A stretch of 64,000 bases of DNA, taken from Lithospermum erythrorhizon. Its lineage: Eukaryota > Streptophyta > Magnoliopsida > Boraginales > Boraginaceae. The first letter of the stretch is position 1; every line of letters begins with the position of its first letter. Made by a program: the position numbers and the translations under genes. Location of the stretch: NCBI GenBank assembly GCA_019722365.1, contig JADFUC010000709.1, positions 2,418,001-2,482,000 of the forward strand, written 5' to 3'. Under the pieces are notes generated by a model. The model was given only the letters and a program-made list of their open reading frames with translations, was not told the origin of the DNA and did not search any database. Positions 36,700 to 47,700 of this stretch are shown piece by piece.

Positions 36700-39600
36700 G
36701 AACAGGAAAATGGTCCCCAAGTAGCCTTAATCATAGCCATAGGACAAGAGACCAAAACTGCAACCTTGGGGACGAAAGAAGGCAAGGTATTTATTTACCC
36801 TCTTCCTCTTCAAGACACTGCAGTTTGTACTTGAGGTAGATTTATTAGATATTGTTCTTGGAAATCTTTTATCTAACCTGAGAAAAGGAATAGTGGTCCC
36901 AAAAAGCTCATGTAATGGCCAATGAATAAAGAGTAAAGCACACCTAAGCAAACAAAAGCAAGGAAAGAATAGTTAAAAATAGAAGTTGGGAAGTTTGCAA
37001 CTCTTTGTTTGGCATACCTTGGCCGATTGAGGGCTATGATTGAAGATACTTTCTTACTACCTAAATCGCCCCAAGATTATTTACCATTATCAGTTACGAT
37101 ATCTCGATTTAATTTTACATGAGATTCGTGGCTCAATTCTTATCGACAAATATTATTCTACTTTCTTTGTAAGAAGCTATTTTAATTGTATCTACAATAT
37201 GCTTTTAATTATTAGCAATACTATGTAATCATACTATTTATTGCTAATTTACAACCAAAAAAAAAATCCTTATAATATTTACCTATCAAGTCTATTACAT
37301 ATTTACATCACCATTATCTTCATTTCGTTAGTATAAAGTGAAGCTGAAATTCTATAAATTAGGGTTAAACCATGCATTCTATGGTCGAAATCCTAAAACT
37401 TAGAGGTTAAAACGTGCATAATACGAACTAATTCTCTGAAAAGATTTAAATCATATACCTCTTTGTTCAAAGCTATGATCAGATTCAATTGAGACTATTT
37501 GTCATTAGTATTAATTTATTTTTCAATCATCAAAATGTATAAACTTCTAATATGTTACTTTAATTTAAATAAAAATTATTATGTTAAGAGTTAATTTGTT
37601 TTAAAATAATGTTTATATATATATCATAATATTTAGGAGTATATGAGAACAACTTTTCATGTATCTTTATTCATGATATAATTAAATATGGAGTGTCATT
37701 TATTTCCTATATTATTTTATTAATAAGGGACATACTTCTAAAATTACATTATTTCTTAATTGGTGTGCAAATTGTTAGAATGACAAGTAATTTTTTTTTG
37801 ATATTTAGCGATGATATTTTTCAAATATAAGAGTATTACAATTTATGAACAATTACAAACTATTACAAATAAGCAGTAAATATTACCACCGGTAGCCGAA
37901 TCCGCGACCTCGACGTGAGTGATCAGACGGATGCTACTTGTGCTGGGTTGCGCGCTAATGACAAGTAATTTTGAACGAAGGGAATAATAAATAAAAAATT
38001 GAGTTTGAAAATTACGCTTTGGCCTACCGACAAACAAACTATCTCGTAATTTTTAACGCGATCCCCCGAATTTATTCATCTTATTCCAGCAGCCGCATCT
38101 TTCTCTTCTCATTCCAAGCACATCCCTGTATCACCTAATTTTCCACTAAAATACATAGTAAAACGACTATATTACCCCTAAAACATACAACGAAACGACT
38201 ATATTACCCCGTAACATACCACAATACAAAATGTTAAACGACTACGTTATCCCCTATATTAAAATTTAATTATTTTGTCCTTGACATTACACTAGTATAG
38301 TGGGCATTACTTTAAATACTTTGTATAATTAAATAAATCCCCACCCATTTTTTTCTTAACACATCCCACCCTACCTCCAATCTTCAAATTCCTTTCACTC
38401 ATTGCCCCCGCCCCCCTCAACCACTACCTCCACCACCGTGAACCATCGAAATCCCTCACACCACCGTATCCATCGAAACCCCCCTTCCCCACCATCAACC
38501 CCTATCAACGCCCCAATTCCCACCAATATTCGAAAGCTTCAAAACAAATAAATCAATTTGTTTAATTCCTCAAGAACAAATGCCTCAAGATTGACAAAGG
38601 AGCAATCTTTATCTTTGTCAACAAGCGAGCAATCTTCTGCACGAAAATAACATGCTTATTCAATTTTTTAAACCTCGGCCAAAACGCTTATCTTTTTAAA
38701 CCTAATATTTTCTATCAGATTAATCAATCAAAATATATTTATCCACTACTCTACAACTAGACTCAAGTATCAACCGGCCCGAGAGCGAGGCCTAAAAGAC
38801 GAGAATTTTTTCTCGATATCTGGTTGCCTCACCCAGACAAAGCCCAAAAACCAAACTGCCTCCGAAACAAATTTCACTGACACAAATCTAAAATGTTAAT
38901 AGATCTAAAAGGAAAAAGAAAAAGTAAATGAATAAAAATACCTCTCTGCTTTTTTTTTATTCGTCGCTCTAACATTTACACATGTATTAAACGAAAAGTT
39001 GTTAGTTCGAAAAGACATCGAAAATATGTAATTAGAATCATTTAAAAACAATATAATTTGGTTGATTATCAATTTCAAGGAAAAATATCAAAATTATATC
39101 AAAAATGCAGAACTTTACTTACGCTAAAATAACAAATATTTTAAATTAAAAAATTTAGACTAGAACGACAAATAAAAAAAAAATTGACGGAGTATTGTTG
39201 TTGTCATGTTTGAAAATATAAATTTGGGAAAAGGGAAAAATTGAAAAACAAAAGAATACATCTAATAGAAAAAGAATATCAGAAGAAAATGAATGAAAAG
39301 AAATGTTGTTGCTTTATTTGAAAATATAAATTGGGAGGGGGGTGCAAAACTAAAAATAAAAAGGTTGTACCACCATTGTTTCTGGGTTTCGAAACTGGCC
39401 AACCATTTACCAAATCAGTTGTAGTACCAACTGATCTACACTTATGTTTGTTCACGTGAGTCCGGCTATGCCAACAACCCCCACAACCCATTTCCATCTC
39501 TGATTTCGAACAAGATTGAATAAAGGAGCAATCTTTAACCCCTTTTCAGTTTACCAGAAATCAATTGTAATCACTAAATTATTATCTGAGGAAATCAATC

Positions 39601-40600
39601 TCTGTTAATGTACCGAAGCTTAAGCTTAAGATCCTAATTTACCTGCCGATATATATAACGTATCGGAAGCAATTATTACAAGGAAAATCATCAAACTAAT
39701 GAGATCATTCTTCATTACTTTTTGGCGAGTTCAAAAGATTTTTTGTTGATGGAGAATCTTATTTAATTTATGTAGGATATATAGCGGATTTGTGGGCATA
39801 CAAAATGTGAGCAGCAATAACTTATATGTATTAAGGAAGAAAAGCATGCAGAGAAGTATATCAAAAAGCTTTTATTTATTTTAATTACGTGAAAATATTT
39901 TAAGACGCTATTCCTTATTCTTTTAGAATATAGTGTGAAAATAATATTTTAACTATTTAAAGCTTAAATTGTTAGATTGCCCCTCAGACAAGAACGAGAA
40001 GTTTGTACACACCAGACAAGCATGAAAGATAATTGACCAGATAAGCATTTAATAACTGAGTGACCACATAAAAATTACTCAATAATTTGGTGAGTCATGG
40101 GACCAATGCTCCAAAAATTAAAAGACAATCATCAAAATTCAACGGCTTGTTAGATATAGGATGGTACTTGTCGACTAATTCCCACATAACGAGGCCCACT
40201 ATAATTTAGTACCGCATAGCTATATTATCGCGATATTCATCCATGTGTTAGCTTAATCACACTCATGGCCTCCAAATTTCGGATGAATCCAGATAGTTCA
40301 AAACAGTATTACACTTTTCGGCACTCAAAACTGATAATTAATTCTCACGGACCATACAGCAACCTTTGTTCTCTTTTTGGATCTTGAAGTTTTCAATTTA
40401 GATTAAACTGAAATTGGATCCTAATGTACATATCAAATTCACAATTAGCTCCGCTCCGTATATATTTATTTTAGAGAATGACCCCTTTGGTTTCTTTTTT
40501 CCCAAGCCTTTGAACAACAAATTAATTCAAAGTCAAAATCACACAACTCTCCCAATTAATCTCAATTTTCAAAGTCAAAATCTCCAATTTTTTAAGTATA
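36700..40600. other. Intergenic, no gene recognised
   Basis: AT-rich DNA with C-rich patches (about 38380-38530). Repeated ACGACTATATTACCCC words near 38165-38255 resemble the GGGGTAAAATAGTC word of the MITE family listed at 43.4 and 56.9 kb. No coding sequence could be supported. Confidence 0.55.
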
Positions 40601-40604
40601 TTTA

Positions 40605-40970
40605 TCAAAAGATAGTATTTTTACTTTAATTTACTATTAATTTGATTCAAAATAGAGCTGTATATGTCAATTAAGACTATAAAGTTTGTTAATTTTGACA
40701 ATTGGAATCAAACTGGACAATATTTTGGGACAGAGGGAGTTTTTTTGTGTGACATTTAAGGCTTATTGTGAAATGGGGTTAATTAATTTGAAAAAGATAG
40801 TATTTTTACTGTACTTTCATAATTTTAGTTTAAATCGAAGTTATATATGTCAATTAATACTACGAAGTTTGTTAATTTTGACCGTTAAAAAAAATGGAAA
40901 ATCTTTTTGGGATAGTTTGAGATTTTTGTGACATTTAAGGCTGATTGTGAAATGGGGTTAATTAATTTCT
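40605..40970 (+). repeat. 185-bp tandem duplication upstream of PBB
   Basis: GATAGTATTTTTACT begins near 40611 and again near 40796. Both copies continue through TATATGTCAATTAA, AAGTTTGTTAATTTTGAC and GTGAAATGGGGTTAATTAAT. The second copy ends about 55 bp before the PBB start codon, so the duplication covers the likely promoter or 5' UTR. Confidence 0.9.
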
Positions 40971-41024
40971 TATAATGTTTTATTTTTTCCAGGTTGAATC
41001 ATTAATTAAGTGAAATCTGGAAAA

Positions 41025-42953
41025 ATGTCTAAAGTAGCTATTGAAATGCCTCCAAAGGGTGGGTTTAGCTTTGATATGTGTAAGAGGAATGATATGCTTG
41101 TGAAAAATGGTCTAAAGATGCCATCTTTTCTCAAGACTGGTACCACTATTGTCGGTCTCATTTTCGAGGTACTTAAACTGCTCGATTTTGCATTATTCGA
41201 GTTTGGTATTGAAATAATTTTGTGATAATTTTCTGGTGATACACGAGGGTGTTGATTATATGGATTACTGTTGGAAGTTTGATCGATAGAGTAGATATAC
41301 TTTGGTTAGATTGGTGATGATGCAATGTGATATATAGTAGGACCATAATAATGCTTATTTCGTATATTTTCTCTAAAAAGATGGCTTAGAGATAGAGTGT
41401 GTGTATTCTTTTATTAACGAGGAATATTTTGGCAGACTTGAGTAGCATTCGATTAGATTAGTTTATGCGATTGCTTATTGAGCTATGGCTGGAGAAGAAG
41501 ATTTGGTGGTTCTTTATTTACTATAATGTGGTTTCATTTTTGTGTGTATCTGAATGCAAATAGTTCATATAGTATCCTAAGTATGGTTCAATATCGGTCT
41601 TATTGTTATTTTTTTCCTTTGGGCATTATCGAGTATTCTGAATACCATAAGCTATATGTCATGTCTTCAGGATGGTGTTATTCTTCGAGCAGACACAAGA
41701 GCAACTGAAGGACCTATTGTTGCTGACAAAAATTGTGAGAAAATTCACTACATTGCTCCCAATATCTATTGCTGTGGTGCAGGGACTGCTGCTGATACAG
41801 AGGCAGTTACAGGTACTTAAATTCTTCCCATGTGGAATGATGGTTTTATTTCAGATGTTTCCCCTGTGAAGTCCTGCAAATTATTCCTTATGTTGGTATT
41901 TATATGTGCATTTCTGTGTAGACATGATTAGTTCCCAACTGACACTTCACCGCTACCATACTGGCCGGGAGTCTAGAGTTGTTACAGCGCTTTCTCTACT
42001 GAAGTCTCATCTTTTCAAGTAAATGTGTTATGTAATTCTCTTGTATACCTTTTTAAACCTTTTTAGTGATATGACTCTATTCTCTGTGGTTTTGTTGTTA
42101 TATCAGCTATCAAGGGCATGTTTCAGCTGCACTAGTGCTAGGTGGAGTTGATATCACAGGCCCGCATTTGCATACTGTAAGTTATGTAGCATGAAAGATT
42201 ATCCTTATGTTGTTCCTTGTGCCACACATGTAAGTACTAATTATACCTTAGATTTATCCTCATGGATCAACTGACACATTGCCATATGCTACAATGGGTT
42301 CTGGTTCACTTGCTGCAATGGCCATATTCGAGTCAAAGTATCGTGAAGGGTTGACTGTAAGTCTTTAATTTAATAAGATTGATCTTGATTGTCACAAGTT
42401 TATAGCTTGATGTTCAAGTGATGCAATCATTTGCAGAGGGATGAAGGAGTAGAATTAGTAGCTGAAGCCATTCGCTCGGGTATATTCAATGACTTGGGTA
42501 GTGGAAGCAATGTAGATATTTGTGTCATAACCAAGGTTTGCTACCATTCCACCAACCAGCCTTAGTAGGATTAAGCTTTGCGTCATGATTTTGAACATGG
42601 TAATTGACTGGACTCTCTTGCTAATTCCTTACAGGGGCACAAGGAGTACCTTAGAAATCACATGACACCTAATCCTCGGACATATGTCAGTGACAAGGGT
42701 TATTCATTCTCCAAGAAGACAGGTAATATTTGCTCCTTTCTGTGCCTCGGTGGTTAAAAAGTTTTGTCTCGAGAAAGGATTTCTATTTACAATGGGAGGG
42801 AGTATATTACAATCATTACTATTGTTATTATTATTTTCCTGTTTGGCTAATTCATTTGCCGTTTTGTTCTTTGCAGAAATTCTGCTAGCAAAGATTACAC
42901 CATTGCGGGAGGTAGTAAAGGTGATCGAAGGAGGAGATGCGATGGAAGAATGA
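41025..42953 (+). CDS. PBB1: 20S proteasome subunit beta type-7 (beta2, PBB)
   Basis: Trypsin-like catalytic beta2 subunit of the 20S core particle (nucleus and cytosol). Exons: 41025-41168, 41671-41812, 41922-42018, 42107-42176, 42252-42356, 42437-42535, 42635-42722 and 42877-42953. All are GT-AG with consistent phase. The product is 273 residues, the expected plant length. It has a propeptide [17 protein letters not shown]..., the autoprocessing site TG|TTIVG with nucleophile Thr40 (mature Thr1), then [20 protein letters not shown] carrying Asp17 and Lys33 of the mature enzyme, [24 protein letters not shown] and MGSGSLAAM. One oddity: the usual Gly two residues before Asp17 is Arg54 here (codon CGA). 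The start is fixed by the conserved propeptide. Confidence 0.97.
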
Positions 42954-43275
42954 CGATTGTAGCCTTTCAGTTGTTTTGTTGATGCAGTGTTCCATCCCAA
43001 GTTACAAATCATTTTTCAATGCACTTGGAGATTGTATGCTCTTTTAATGAAGATTGACTAAATGATAAATCTGAAGTTGACTTTCCTTCTCTATAGATAC
43101 TGACATACTGTATTGAAATTCCTTGGGATATATGTATGTTTTGGGGGTTTGGTTGGGTATCATGGTAATTTTGGACCTTGATATTTCTTGGAAGATTGAT
43201 TTTGCATACAGTATATGTACAATTTAAGAGATAAATGTTTGACATATAGTAACTTACTAACTATGCTCTTCCCTA

Positions 43276-43605
43276 GTCAGGTGCTAAAAATCACACCCAA
43301 AAAGCAACAAAAAGGAGGTAAAATTATTATTCTAGCCCTTCCTAGTCACGGTGCTAAATTTACATCGAAGAAGTAACAAAAAAGGAGGTGAAATTATTAT
43401 TCTAGCCTACACACACCCAAATAGTGATTTTGATTTCTGAAATGATTATTTTGTCCTGACATAATTGCTAAGACTTTAAAAATAGAGGGGCAAAATAGTC
43501 ACTTTACCTCTCAAACAAATACTATTTGGGTGTATACTATTTGGTGTGTGTGCCAAATTCACACCAAAGAAGTAACAAAAAAGGAGGTGAAATTATTATT
43601 TTAAC
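43276..43605 (+). repeat. Three copies of a 70-bp A-rich unit
   Basis: The phrase AACAAAAA(A)GGAGGT followed by (G/A)AAATTATTATT occurs near 43305, 43375 and 43575. The first two are tandem with a 70-bp period, and the third lies beyond the MITE at 43408-43551. This suggests the MITE inserted into, or was captured by, a small array. Confidence 0.75.
43408..43551. mobile_element. MITE with CACACCCAAATAGT inverted ends
   Basis: The left arm CACACACCCAAATAGT is mirrored on the right by ACTATTTGGGTGTAT and again by ACTATTTGGTGTGTGTG. Internal words TGATTATTTTGTCC and GGGGCAAAATAGTCA are also inverted relative to each other. A related copy lies at 56884-57010. Confidence 0.7.
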
Positions 43606-44107
43606 CCCTCTATTTGTAAGTGTAGTGTTTGAGGAAGTTTCATTTATGAGCAAAATTTACATTTCACATACTGTTTCGTTATACCTCTAATCGGACTATT
43701 TTCTAGTACATTCTTGATTCCTTCTTCTAGTAGATCCAAAAAATCCGAATTAATTATCCACTTAATTGATATACATGCCATAAATTATCTATCGGATCGA
43801 ACCCGGCTCGATAACATCACTCTAATCATTCAGATTTATGCTCAATTCTTTTCACCTCAAAAAAGACTCTTGTTGGCATTCTATGAATACAAGTCTTTCA
43901 AGCAAACTCACCCATAAGCTGTTTGATAAAAAGCCGCACTGAAAAAAATGTAAGCTACTCTTGAATTGATTCCTTAAATTTTCTTTAGTTGCTTCTTTTC
44001 AGTGTGGGAAACCATTTTTCTTTGTGTTTATTTTCCTATTTTAATTGTCCATAACTTTTATTTGTCTTTCTTGTAATGTTGGTTCTTTTGATTCTTCAAT
44101 TGAAGAT

Positions 44108-44660
44108 AATTGAATAATAATTAAAGGGTTTTTGAAAGCTGATTATTTTTGAAGAAGTATGCATTTATTTAACTGATTGATGAAAGATTGTACCCTTTTG
44201 CAGATTATTGAATACTCCCTCCCTCTTTTGGCTGTCATTCTGGGGAGGCTTAAATCTTTTGTTCCAAAATATTGCTTATTATATAAAATCAGAATGCTAC
44301 ATTGATGCATTTTGACTTTTTTCTTATAAATTATCAATCAACTAATGATATAGTTTGAATTAATTGTCATTCTACATTTTCAATATAATTTTCAACTACT
44401 TCTTCATTTTTCTATGCGCAAATAGCTAGAACAACAACTTAAAAAAAAGAACGGAGGGAGTAATAATTAAAGGGTTTTTGAAAGCTGATTATTTTTTAAG
44501 AAGTATCCATTTATTTATCTGAACGATGAAAGATTTTAGCTTTTTATCCTTCTTGTAATGTTGGTTATTTGCTCCTTCGTTTGCAGATAATTGAATTATA
44601 ATAAAAGGGGTTCTTAAAGCTGATTCCTTTTGAAGAAGTATACATTTACCTATGTAAGAA
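44108..44660 (+). repeat. Three-copy direct repeat in GLE1 upstream region
   Basis: Copies at about 44108-44200, 44461-44550 and 44585-44660 share AAAGGGTTTTTGAAAGCTGA (diverged in the third), then GAAGAAGTAT and CATTTA. A MITE separates the first two. Confidence 0.8.
44212..44463. mobile_element. Stowaway-like MITE
   Basis: The left end TACTCCCTCCCTCTTTTG and the right end CGGAGGGAGTAA form terminal inverted repeats about 250 bp apart, with TA-type flanks. There is no coding capacity. It lies in what may be the first intron of GLE1. Confidence 0.75.
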
Positions 44661-44750
44661 TTTACTTTAAAGTGTGTAATTGCAATTTTTGGTTTGTATT
44701 AGGGGTTCTAATTAGTTTGTGGAACTCTTGTGCCTGTTGTGATCAATCAG

Positions 44751-47700
44751 GGAGTTTCTTATATTGTCTCCCAAGAATGTCAATGGCATTGCGATTGATC
44801 TTGATCCGCAGCCAGATTGGAGTTTCGATAGTTTATTGCAGGAGCTCAACTCAATAGAAGACAAGCTCAATGGAAAGTCTACGCCTTTTCGAAAACTTGG
44901 ACCCGGGTATGCTCTTCCTTCGACCTGGCCAATTTTGCTGTTGTGTGTTTTTTGTAATGAATGTTTAACTAATTTTAAGAGTGAAAATGTATTTATTAAT
45001 TTTATTGGATGCATGTGTAGGGAATCGCCAGCTTCCCAGGGAAGCAATAGGAAGTCGAAAGGCTTTGTGATGCATTTTTCTGATGATGAAATTGAGTTGG
45101 ATTCTGAATATGATGATAAAACTCAGCAAGAACCTGTAGCTGCTGGCAACCGATTCACATGTGATGAACTTTACGTAAGGTCTGAAGTGTGTGCCTATAT
45201 AAGTTATAATGCTGTTGATCGCGTATTACAGGAAATCGAATGACGGTAGTGGCAAATAATATACTTAATGGTTTATTTATTTATTTATAAGTAGATAGCC
45301 AATTTGATTTCATAAGTGATAGTTGTCCTGACAGTTGAAATGTAGTGCCAAGATACTATCATATCGATCTTTAACAATGAAATGCAGTGTTACTTACCCG
45401 ATGATATTGAGAATGTGGTAGATTGTTATTCTTTTATGTCTGTTTTTCTCTCATGGTGCTATGACAGAATATTAGTTTTTACCATGATTCGAGTGCAGTC
45501 ACTTGCAGAGAGAAAGTATCCGTTTCAACTATATTTTTTCAAGCTTGTCTTCTACTGTTTTTTGGTATAAAAAGCATTGTTATAATGACAACGAACTTCA
45601 ATAATTATTAAACGAAATGAACAAGTTCTGATCAGCCTTGATCTAATAAAGTGACATTTACTTTAGCCTCATATAAATGATTTGCTCTTATATACACCTT
45701 ACATGTATTCTCTATCGCATATTATTAAATCTACTTTTGTGGAGTGACATTTTGAAATATTGCTTCTTGATATGATGGCTTAGCTTGATTTCGACTATTA
45801 AGTTTGTTCATTCTAATTAATGTTTCTCTAGGAAAATGTATGAATTAACTCTTGATAGGAAGGCTGAGACAAAGTTAATTTTTGTTTCACGCTATGCTAA
45901 TTGTTTTCCTCATTAAGTGATTAGAAAAAATAAATAATTTAACATGTGTATTACCATTTGAATATTTTATGTTTCCGCATTTTTGTTAATAACATTGATG
46001 ACCATGTTGAACTTCTCAGCGATAGTGAAGATTCTGAGAATGCGAAACCCTTAGGGATCCAAAGTCATCTTATGGAACCAGCGGGGTTAGTGGAAGGTGC
46101 TCTTTCTGAGATCACACATGAGCATCAACTTAGTGTTATGGTGGGTACATACATTTAAGTGTATCATTTTAGCACGATTACTCTGTTTAGATTTGTTTAA
46201 GAGAAGATTGTATTATTATTTTCTGGTCAAAGAATGGTGATCCTCTATTTTTGACAGTTCAAGTAATGATTTTAAATAAATTCCTATTGTGCTCAAATTA
46301 ATTTCTCCGACTTGTATGCACGTAAAGTTCAAATTTCTGTTCTTCCCTGCTTAATCTCTTCCCTTGTCATGGACTTGCTATGTGTTCCCTTCAATGCATA
46401 TAGTTTAATTTACTTCCAATTTCAGGAAGAAATGAGGATCCGGGTTTCAGCCCTGGAAGCAGACCTTATCAATGAAAATGAGAAGTTTGTTTCCACCCTT
46501 GCACAAATTGATAAGTCTGTTAAGACAAAACAAGCTATGGACAGAAAGCTCGATATGCAGTATCAACGTAAAATGTAAGAATAAACTAATCCACCCAAAA
46601 AACTCAATTTTTCCAATTAACTTTCCCCTTTCCGATTTTAATAAAAGATCCTGTGGTGAAGTGCCTGTTGAATTGGTCTTAGTAAAGAAAGAGAAAATAA
46701 ATTATTAATTGTTATCACTTGTAAAAGTTGAAAGGTCGGACAAAATTATGATTTCATTTTACAAATTAGAGTTGACTATATTGATAGTATCAGATTGATG
46801 GTAACATTGACCTCTATTATAGTGCGGAAGCACTTGATAGTCATTTGACAGTTGTTCAGAGGGATCATGAGCATCGATATCAAATGGAGGAAAGACGGAT
46901 AAGAGATGATGCTGCTCGTGAGGAGGCCAGAAGAAGGGAAAAAGCTCTGCAAGAAGAAAAAGTGCGACAAGAAAAGCTCAAAGCAGAAACAGAGGTATGT
47001 GGTCAGCTAGAAGTGCAAAATTAAACCAACTGTTAATTCCAGCCCTGTTCTTTTTGTTTTGTCCTCACCCGCTGTCTGTGTGGTATGGACTATTCTAATT
47101 ACAAAACGTAGTGCTTTGACTTTAGAATCTGTAATCCCGATGCAAATATAAGTACTCTGCATTAGTGAACCAAAACTAGGGAAAGTTATCTCTTACATGG
47201 AGTATGTAGAGAAGGAGCTCACTTCCATTTGAAATCATGCAACTCTTTCAAAATACTTTTTGGTGTACGATCCAATAATATCTAAATTTTTACAGTTTAT
47301 CTTGTATAATCGTTTATATTTCTTACATTGGAAGTGTTTGGTATCTTTTAAGACACTCGTCATATGGTAGAATTAATTTTTTGTTGTCTTTTATATTTTG
47401 TACATATTATTTTCTCTGCTTCAGTACTTTCCGTTCGTGATATTTTGGTTAAGTTTTAATTTTATAAAAACATAAGAAAGTCAAGGAACTTGAAAAGCAT
47501 TCGTGTTACTTGTTACTTGAAAAAGTGGATCCTGCCGTGCTCTCGGGTTTAAAAAAATTATGAGACCCACCCCCCTTAAGAAAAATAGCATTTTGTAGTT
47601 TCTAATAGTTTTCCATCTGATTGCTGGATTTATCAGAGGCTAGCTGAGCTAGAAGCTGAAAGAGTCAAAGCAGAAAACGTAGCAAAAGAGGAAGCGGAGA

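Larger units (their letters stand above)
28640..36700. other. Large repetitive block of unknown origin
   Basis: CpG-containing stretches (28.6-31.0 kb and 33.1-35.1 kb) alternate with very AT-rich stretches (31.0-33.1 kb and 35.1-36.6 kb). ORFs up to 142 codons exist (33650-34078), but none shows a family motif I know. Internal direct repeats are listed separately. The AAACGAATTAT/AAACAAACGAATT words recur at about 31615, 31645, 31870, 35385 and 36305. The block is most likely one or more heavily decayed large transposons. Confidence 0.5.
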
